The position numbers were made by a program, and so were the translations under genes. Shown in pieces: positions 34,281 to 39,349 of a stretch of DNA of 39,349 bases. The DNA lies in NCBI GenBank assembly GCA_049889495.1, contig JBMHDH010000110.1:1-39349 (forward strand), written 5' to 3'. The DNA is from UBA685 sp049889495. GTDB lineage: Bacteria; Pseudomonadota; Alphaproteobacteria; Puniceispirillales; Puniceispirillaceae. The notes under the pieces are model-generated. The model was not told the DNA's origin, ran no database searches, and saw only the letters and a list, made by a program, of their open reading frames with translations. Numbering within the stretch: position 1 is the first letter of the stretch; the number at the start of each line of letters is the position of its first letter.

Positions 34281-35997
34281 TCGCCTTTTCAATTTTACGC
34301 GTAATGTACCATTGCTGGGCCACAGATAATGTGTTGTTCCATGTCCAGTAAATCACCAAACCAGCTGGAAAACCTGCCAATAGGAATGTGAAGAAAATCG
34401 GCATCCATTGGAAGATTTTTGCCTGAATCGGATCTGGCGGCGGCGGGTTCAATCTCTGTTGGATGAACATTGATAGGCCCATCAAAATTGGCCAAACACC
34501 AATATTCAGGAAGGTTGGGATCAAATCTGTTGAATAAGGCAATAGGCCAAAGAGATTCCAAATCGATGTTGGATCAATTTCAGATAGATCCTTAATCCAG
34601 CCAAAGAACGGCGCTTGGCGCATTTCAATGGACACATAAAGCACCTTATAAAGCGCGAAGAATACAGGGATTTGAAGCAAGATTGGCAAACAACCAGCCG
34701 CTGGGTTTACTTTTTCTTGCTTATAAAGCGCCATCATTTCTTGATTCAAACGCTGGCGATCATCTTTATATTTCTCGCGCATCTGTGTCAGGCGCGGTGA
34801 TAGCGCACGCATCTTTGCCATTGACCGATACGATTTATCAGCCAGGGGATACAGCACCAAACGAATCACAACGGTAAAGGCCAAAATAGCAACACCGAAA
34901 TTGCCCAATAAGCCATTTAACCAATTCAACGCATAGAAGAATGGTTTGGTCATGAAATAGAACCAGCCAAAATCAATCGCCAAATCGAAATTCGGGATTT
35001 GATAGTCTTCGGCATAAGAATCCAGCATTGTCAGCACTTTTGCGCCTGCAAAAAACTGTGCTTCATAGCTGATGGTCTGGCCGTTCATTAAAACTTGTGG
35101 CTGGCCTAGATAATCAGCTTGATATCTGTCTTCTCTGCCTGCCAAAGCGCGCAATGAAAAATTCGATGCTTCGCCTGTGGCTGGCACAAGTGCGGTTAAC
35201 CAATATTTATCGGTAAAGCCAATCCAGCCACCATCTTGGTCACCTGTATATTCAATTGCCCCGTCACGCAGATCATCATAACCTTCTTCTTTCAGCGTGT
35301 TTTCTACAACCGCAATCGGGCCTTCATGAAGGATATAAATGCCAGTTGTTTGCGGGGTGCCAAAACGTCTGATCAACCCATAAGGCAATAAGCGCACATC
35401 TTGGTTGCTGGCGCTTGTCACTTCATCTTTGACGGAAATCATATATTGATCATCAATGCCATAAGTGCGCGTGAAGATATAACCTTCGCCATTATCCCAC
35501 GTTAATGTCACATCATTATCAGGAGACAAAGTATCAGATGACGCTGTCCAGATGGTATCAGCATTTGGCAAGTTGATAGTTTGTTCATCTGAAATCCAGC
35601 CAAATTCTGCAAAATAAGGTGCGCTGTCAGATACTTTACGAAGCAAGGTGATGGTATCTGAGGCAGGATCCAATGTTTCGCGATAGGCCGTTAACATCAA
35701 ATCATCAATTCTGGCGCCTTTGGTTGTGAAGCTGCCTTGAACCAATGGCGAGCTGATGGTCACGCGCATTGCATCATCTGCTGGACGCACAGGGGTATCT
35801 GCTAAGATAGCGTTAGAGACAGAATTATTTTCGCCATCAGCTGGTTTGGCAGATGGCAAATCATTCGCCTGCTGACTCTGGTTATAAGCGTCTCTTTGCG
35901 CTTCTAAATCTGGCTCAACAAAATAAAGTTGCCAGCCAATTAACACCAACATGGATAATGATGCAGCAGCGATCAGATTTTTGGTTTCAGATGTCAT
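34270..35997 (-). CDS. yidC: Membrane protein insertase YidC
   Basis: Inserts and folds inner-membrane proteins with or without SecYEG. An N-terminal anchor helix (LIAAASLSMLVLIGWQLYFV, about residues 8-27) is followed by a large periplasmic beta-sandwich domain (about 60-345), then the conserved five-helix core starting near WFYFMTKPFFYALNWLNGLLGN. The core Arg of the hydrophilic groove is in FTVVIRLVLYPLADKSYRSM, and the LPILLQIPVFFALYKVLYVSIEMR helix is present. Length of 575 aa is that of Gram-negative YidC. 70 bp separates it from yidD. Confidence 0.97.
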   Translation of the reverse strand: MTSETKNLIAAASLSMLVLIGWQLYFVEPDLEAQRDAYNQSQQANDLPSAKPADGENNSVSNAILADTPVRPADDAMRVTISSPLVQGSFTTKGARIDDLMLTAYRETLDPASDTITLLRKVSDSAPYFAEFGWISDEQTINLPNADTIWTASSDTLSPDNDVTLTWDNGEGYIFTRTYGIDDQYMISVKDEVTSASNQDVRLLPYGLIRRFGTPQTTGIYILHEGPIAVVENTLKEEGYDDLRDGAIEYTGDQDGGWIGFTDKYWLTALVPATGEASNFSLRALAGREDRYQADYLGQPQVLMNGQTISYEAQFFAGAKVLTMLDSYAEDYQIPNFDLAIDFGWFYFMTKPFFYALNWLNGLLGNFGVAILAFTVVIRLVLYPLADKSYRSMAKMRALSPRLTQMREKYKDDRQRLNQEMMALYKQEKVNPAAGCLPILLQIPVFFALYKVLYVSIEMRQAPFFGWIKDLSEIDPTSIWNLFGLLPYSTDLIPTFLNIGVWPILMGLSMFIQQRLNPPPPDPIQAKIFQWMPIFFTFLLAGFPAGLVIYWTWNNTLSVAQQWYITRKIEKASKA

Positions 35998-36067
35998 AAC
36001 GTCACTTTGACCTGTTCAATTGTTATGGCAAATCACTTTTGGCTTTGATCATGCATGATAGCACGCT

Positions 36068-36325
36068 TTATAAGCTGCGGTGATCTGTCTGTTTTGTATC
36101 ATCTGGCACAGGATCATATCCAGACCCGCCCCATGGATGACAACGTCCCATACGTTTAACCGTTAATAGCCCGCCGCGCAATGGTCCATATTTTTGCAAT
36201 GCTTCAATTGCATAGGCAGAACAAGAGGGGGCAAACCGACAATTTTGCCCCAATAGAGGCGATAGAAAAAGCTGGTAGATCTTAATCAGCCCAATCAAAG
36301 GGGCAATCATCACCTGTTTTATCAT
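36068..36325 (-). CDS. yidD: Membrane protein insertion efficiency factor YidD
   Basis: Small protein that aids YidC-dependent insertion. Diagnostic core: KIYQLFLSPLLGQNCRFAPSCSAYAIEAL (three-Cys region), then GGLLTVKRMGRCHPWGGSGYDPVP. Length of 85 aa is typical. It starts two bases after the rnpA stop, so the rnpA-yidD pair is translationally linked. Confidence 0.96.
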   Translation of the reverse strand: MIKQVMIAPLIGLIKIYQLFLSPLLGQNCRFAPSCSAYAIEALQKYGPLRGGLLTVKRMGRCHPWGGSGYDPVPDDTKQTDHRSL

Positions 36326-36327
36326 GA

Positions 36328-36702
36328 TTATGACCTGCTTTTCTTAAGATTTTCTTTCGTCTGATCTGCCTTGGCATGCAGCTTGTGAATGGCCGCGATA
36401 AAGGCAGATTCTAAGTCAGCCCAAGGGGTATCAACACAATCATATCTGGCGATCAGCCCATAATGCCAGCCAGCTTGTGCCTTTTGTGATAAATGCAAAC
36501 GTGCCAGCGCGCGCAAACGGCGTCTTGCTCTGTTGCGTCGCACCGCATTGCCAATTTTTTTGGACGCTGTCAGGCCATAATAAGCTTGCTGATCAGAACT
36601 GGCGTGTCTGCCTTGCAAAATGAAATCAGAACGCACAATTTTGATGCCTTTATCTCTTAAGGCCAAAAATTCATATCGTTTTTTCAAGCTTTGCAATGTC
36701 AT
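36328..36702 (-). CDS. rnpA: Ribonuclease P protein component
   Basis: Protein subunit of RNase P, aiding 5' maturation of tRNA precursors. The family RNR-type motif appears as KIGNAVRRNRARRRLRALAR near residues 49-68. The preceding YGLTASKKIGNAV strand and the basic charge agree. Length is 124 aa. A strong terminator-like hairpin separates it from rpmH upstream, implying lower expression than the ribosomal protein. Confidence 0.93.
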   Translation of the reverse strand: MTLQSLKKRYEFLALRDKGIKIVRSDFILQGRHASSDQQAYYGLTASKKIGNAVRRNRARRRLRALARLHLSQKAQAGWHYGLIARYDCVDTPWADLESAFIAAIHKLHAKADQTKENLKKSRS

Positions 36703-36718
36703 TGTGTCACATCACCAT

Positions 36719-36758
36719 AAAAAAAGGCCGCATCTTACCTGAATGTAAAGATACAGCC
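36719..36758 (-). terminator. Intrinsic terminator/attenuator between rpmH and rnpA
   Basis: In the minus-strand transcript GGCTGTATCTTTAC pairs with GTAAGATGCGGCC (complements of 36745-36758 and 36726-36738), about 13 bp including two G-U pairs and one bulged U, with a 6-nt loop. It is followed at once by seven U residues (36719-36725). It lies 66 bp past the rpmH stop and just before the rnpA start. Confidence 0.85.
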
Positions 36759-36823
36759 CTCATTTACTTTTGTGAATAAAGCTGCCTTTCCCTTTTGGTG
36801 CAAAGCCAGCTTATCCCTGTCAT

Positions 36824-36958
36824 TTACGCTGACAGGCGCGCTCTGCCTTTTGCACGGCGTGCGCGGATTACGCGGCGGCCACCGACTGTTGCCATACGTG
36901 AACGGAAACCGTGACGGCGCTTACGAACAAGGACACTAGGTTGATAGGTGCGCTTCAT
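36824..36958 (-). CDS. rpmH: Large ribosomal subunit protein bL34
   Basis: A 44-residue, highly basic ribosomal protein. Near-universal sequence: MKRTYQPSVLVRKRRHGFRS, then RMATVGGRRVIRARRAKGRA and the ending RLSA. AGGAG lies at proper spacing upstream. It is the first gene of the rpmH-rnpA-yidD-yidC-engB run, with a strong promoter in front and a terminator-like hairpin behind. Confidence 0.98.
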   Translation of the reverse strand: MKRTYQPSVLVRKRRHGFRSRMATVGGRRVIRARRAKGRARLSA

Positions 36959-37003
36959 CTTAACGCTCCTTTCGAAATTGGTTAATGCGTTGAAACAGGG
37001 GGT

Positions 37004-37032
37004 TATTTAAGCGTTACAGGCTGGACTGTCAA
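37004..37032 (-). promoter_or_regulatory. Strong sigma-70-type promoter of rpmH
   Basis: On the minus strand a perfect TTGACA (complement of 37027-37032) is separated by exactly 17 bp from TAAATA (complement of 37004-37009), about 46 bp before the rpmH start. This is the best promoter match seen in the window. Confidence 0.75.
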
Positions 37033-37111
37033 TATGATTCAACATTCCAATCAGGTTTTCCTGTCTCTTTTTTGCACTTTTCTGCGCCAAATCATCTGTT
37101 TTGTTAATCAT

Positions 37112-37140
37112 TTGTTAATATTTAAGTTTTATCTTATCCT
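37112..37140 (+). promoter_or_regulatory. Candidate promoter of the histidine kinase gene
   Basis: TTGTTA (37112-37117), 17-bp spacer, TATCCT (37135-37140), ending 27 bp before ATG 37168. The surrounding AT-rich region (37090-37140) carries a near-repeat of TTTGTTAAT. Judged by eye. Confidence 0.4.
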
Positions 37141-37167
37141 AAAATCATAGGAAGAAGTGATCATTAA

Positions 37168-38561
37168 ATGACAGGCAAATCCTTAACCAGACAAGTTATT
37201 TTTTTGTTATCAGCTGTTTGATGCTGGCTGAATTACTGATCTTTGTGCCATCTGCCACACGATTTCAATATGACTGGTTTGAACGCCAGTGGAATCATTT
37301 TGTGATGCAATTTGACGCTATACGGCGCCTTTCGTCAGACGATAAATCCCAAAATCAGTCTGATCCTCATATGGGCACCCCCACCCAATCTAAAATTGCT
37401 AACAATTATCATATCATTCCTGATAAAACAGCGCGGTCATTTCACACCCCTGATTTTATTTGTTGGAAAGATGAGGCTGGCATTGATCACCGCCTTGGTG
37501 AGATGGATGACAACTCACGGCTATTTGATTTGGCCAAAAACCCGCTTTTTCATTTCGGGTTGGCAAGTGCGATTTTGGTCGGCTTGGGCCCAGAGGAAGT
37601 CATTGTTTATGATTCGCGTGCTGATAAGGATTTTAGGGCCACATGGCGCACCGATCTCATCAGATCTCAGTTACAAAATTATGCCATTCGCATTGCGGGG
37701 CTCACTTTGGTGATTGCGGCCATTATCATTGCCCCTCTTTATTGGTTATTAAGCACGCAATTTGTGCGCCCTCTTGGTGCGATTGCAGCGCGCATGCGCC
37801 GTTTTTCTGATAATCCTACTGAATTAACCGAGCCCGTGGATATCACAGGTGCTAGTGATGAAATAAAGACCATGTCAGAAGAACTTGAATCCCTTACCGA
37901 TCAGGTTCGCCGCGCATTACGACAAAAGGAACGGCTTGCCGATATTGGCGAGGCCACCGCAAAGATTAATCATGATTTACGCAATATTTTGGTCAGTGCC
38001 ACCTTGGTAAAAGATACGTTAAAAGACTCAGAAGACCCGAATATTCAGCGCATTGCCCCGCATATTGAACGCGCCATTTCAGATGCGACCATGATGACGC
38101 AAAATATGATGAATTATTTAACAGAAACAAAATCAGAGCCGATCATGTCTTTTGATTTGGCCGAAATGGCAGATAATTTATCACATGACACCAAATTAAC
38201 AATCACGATAGCAGGCGCACGCATGCTAATAGGTATGCCGAATCTATTTTATCGGATGTTGCTGAACTTAGCGCGAAATGCCAAGCGTGCAGGGCCTGAA
38301 AATCTGGTGATTGATGTGTGGCGAGCTGGCCATTTGGCGGTGATTGATATCTCTGATGACGGCCCTGGCATTGGTGCTGATTTAAAAGATCATTTATTCA
38401 ATGCGTTTTATTCGGGCCACAAAAGAGATACAGGCTTAGGGCTTGCCATTGCCAAAGATTTATCTGTAGCGATGGGGGGCGAGCTGCGCTTATCACGCAG
38501 TTCAGCTCATCGCAGTGAATTTCGGTTATCTGTACCCAAAAGCTGGTTGGCTGAGGGGTGA
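37168..38561 (+). CDS. Sensor histidine kinase, with apparent frameshift near the N-terminus
   Basis: Membrane-bound two-component kinase; its signal and partner are unknown, and no response regulator lies in the window. The continuous frame (from about 37218) gives: periplasmic sensor region, second transmembrane helix (LTLVIAAIIIAPLYWLL), HAMP linker, the H-box AKINHDLRNILV with phospho-acceptor His, N-box LLNLARNAKRAG, and the ATP-lid motifs DDGPGIG and DTGLGLAIAKDL. The first transmembrane helix is broken. From ATG 37168 the frame reads MTGKSLTRQVIFLLSAV and stops at 37219. One extra T in the T7 run at 37199-37205 would join MTGKSLTRQVIFFVISCLML to AELLIFVPSATRF, as expected for this family. 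Sequencing error, mutation or slippage are all possible. Confidence 0.85.
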
Positions 38562-39059
38562 TCAGCCACGCTGAGTTGCAATCGGCTTTGACGGCTGCAA
38601 ATCAAGATCCCATGGGAAGTAAATCCAAGTATCTTGCGATACTTCGGTGACAAATGTATCGACCAGCGGTCTGCCAGCTGGTTTGGCATAAACGGTTGCA
38701 AAATGTGCCTTTGGCATCATCCGACGCAATTCACGTGCGGTATCACCTGTATCAACCAAATCATCAATGATCAGCCAGCCTGTGCCATCACCTGCCATAT
38801 CAGCTGGCTTTAATACCCGCACAGAGCCTTGTGATTTATCTTCATATGACGCAAGACAAGCTGTTTCAATCACACGCACTTCTAATTCACGTGCCACAAT
38901 TGCCGCTGGCACCAAACCACCTCTGGTAACAGCCACAATCCCCTCAAAAGGGCCAAGTTCAGATAGCCGCCATGCCAATGCTTTGGATGTTCTGTGAAGT
39001 TCTTCCCAGCCGACAGGAAATGATTTATCGAAGCCACTCATAATAATATCTGCCTTCAT
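38562..39059 (-). CDS. gpt: Xanthine-guanine phosphoribosyltransferase
   Basis: Purine salvage enzyme converting xanthine and guanine to nucleotides with PRPP. E. coli Gpt-like order: VAVTRGGLVPAAIVAREL near residues 43-60, then the PRPP-binding LIIDDLVDTGDTARELR near 95-111, MPKAHFATVYAKPAGRPLVD, and a C-terminal QDTWIYFPWD. Length is 165 aa. The start is ATG 39059 or ATG 39041 (MSGFDK); neither has a clear ribosome-binding site. Its stop codon abuts that of the convergent kinase gene in TGATCA. Confidence 0.94.
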   Translation of the reverse strand: MKADIIMSGFDKSFPVGWEELHRTSKALAWRLSELGPFEGIVAVTRGGLVPAAIVARELEVRVIETACLASYEDKSQGSVRVLKPADMAGDGTGWLIIDDLVDTGDTARELRRMMPKAHFATVYAKPAGRPLVDTFVTEVSQDTWIYFPWDLDLQPSKPIATQRG

Positions 39060-39135
39060 ACTATGCCAACAAGATCTATCGAATCCTGATAGGGTAATGG
39101 TGATTTTGTTCTTGCTAGCGTTCCAGAGGCGGCAC

Positions 39136-39190
39136 TGTCCAGCCTTTTTTCATAATTTCTACAGTAAAAAGGGTAAAATTGCGCTGGACA
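39136..39190. repeat. Nested inverted repeat upstream of tRNA-Arg
   Basis: TGTCCAGC (39136-39143) and GCTGGACA (39183-39190) form an 8-bp inverted repeat; inside it CCTTTTT and AAAAAGG also pair. The structure lies in the 213-bp gap between gpt and the tRNA, where no coding region is supported. Role unknown. Confidence 0.5.
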
Positions 39191-39272
39191 AGTAAAACAT
39201 TATCTCGTAAGTTCCGCCCATTCTGCATGATTGAATCGGCACAATACGTACCTTTTTTCATCTTGCGATTGC

Positions 39273-39349
39273 GCGCTCGTAGCTCAGCTGGATAGAGCAC
39301 TAGACTACGAATCTAGGGGTCGGGAGTTCGAATCTTCCCGAGCGCGCCA
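39273..39349 (+). tRNA. tRNA-Arg(ACG)
   Basis: A complete 77-nt cloverleaf with encoded CCA. Acceptor GCGCTCG pairs with CGAGCGC, followed by discriminator G and CCA. The D arm is GCTC-AGCTGGATA-GAGC. The anticodon arm is CTAGA-CTACGAA-TCTAG with anticodon ACG; A34 is normally converted to inosine to read CGU, CGC and CGA. The T arm is GGGAG-TTCGAAT-CTTCC with one G-U pair. The gene ends on the last base of the window. Confidence 0.97.

Noticed and set aside
36959..37167. Possible replication origin in the AT-rich gap next to rpmH
   Set aside because: In some bacteria oriC lies near rpmH/dnaA, but no good DnaA boxes (TTATCCACA) were found and dnaA is absent. The region is explained by promoters for rpmH and the kinase.
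39115..39300. A 61-codon minus-strand frame overlapping the tRNA gene
   Set aside because: It runs through the tRNA-Arg sequence and has no ribosome-binding site or protein-like features.
1..39349. Very frequent CATCTG/CAGATG words across both strands as a possible uptake or regulatory signal
   Set aside because: They sit mostly within codons for Ala-Asp, Ser-Asp and Ser-Gly combinations using favoured codons, so codon bias explains them. A count against a codon-shuffled control would be needed to claim more.

Overview
The window is a 39.3 kb chromosomal segment from an alphaproteobacterium. The evidence is gene order: ffs-dnaX-ybaB-recR; hemC-hemD-mic60-hemY divergent from tsaD-gpsA; and rpmH-rnpA-yidD-yidC-engB-argB-dapD-dapE. 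Alphaproteobacterial family versions of the cycM cytochrome, the Mic60-like protein and the INHDLRN-type histidine kinase agree. The moderate GC content, dense packing, periplasmic-binding-protein transporter and absence of mobile DNA resemble marine lineages such as SAR116. That placement is inference; no rRNA is present to confirm it. No phage, insertion sequence, CRISPR array or defence island was seen, and no stretch over about 300 bp lacks a gene.

Layout. 1-5147 (+): a branched-chain-amino-acid-type ABC importer (binding protein, two ATPases, two permeases) with a strong terminator after the binding-protein gene. 5200-9320 (-): hemC, hemD, a Mic60/mitofilin-like protein and hemY, combining tetrapyrrole synthesis with envelope organisation. 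9379-12020 (+): tsaD, gpsA and an EVE-domain gene. 12085-15121 (-): an ArnT-like glycosyltransferase, a GT2 polyprenyl-phosphate glycosyltransferase and a free-standing LpxB-N-domain membrane protein, a likely lipid A/LPS sugar-decoration set. 15266-18078 (+): a MATE transporter and M17 aminopeptidase. 18101-20477 (-): a 2-hydroxyacid dehydrogenase, an IMPase/HisN-like phosphatase and a membrane-anchored cytochrome c. 20703-25472 (+): kdsB, pheA, SRP RNA, dnaX, ybaB and recR. 25469-26602 (-): rmuC. 26744-28978 (+): def, fmt, truA. 28990-36958 (-): a long run from rpmH through rnpA, yidD, yidC, engB, argB, a HAD nucleotidase, dapD and dapE to a small membrane protein. 37168-38561 (+): a sensor histidine kinase. 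38562-39059 (-): gpt. 39273-39349 (+): tRNA-Arg(ACG).

Most of the window is ordinary housekeeping content and no convincing new system was found. The best second looks are: (i) the histidine kinase, whose first transmembrane helix is split by a frameshift at a T7 run; (ii) a 15-bp tandem repeat that has extended the N-terminus of TsaD by repeating the start of its first conserved strand; (iii) the ArnT/GT2/LAB_N three-gene cluster with candidate promoters of its own; (iv) several small regulatory structures, including an rpmH-rnpA terminator, a stem-loop over the yidC stop codon, a duplicated 15-mer in the cytochrome c leader and repeats at a convergent gene junction.
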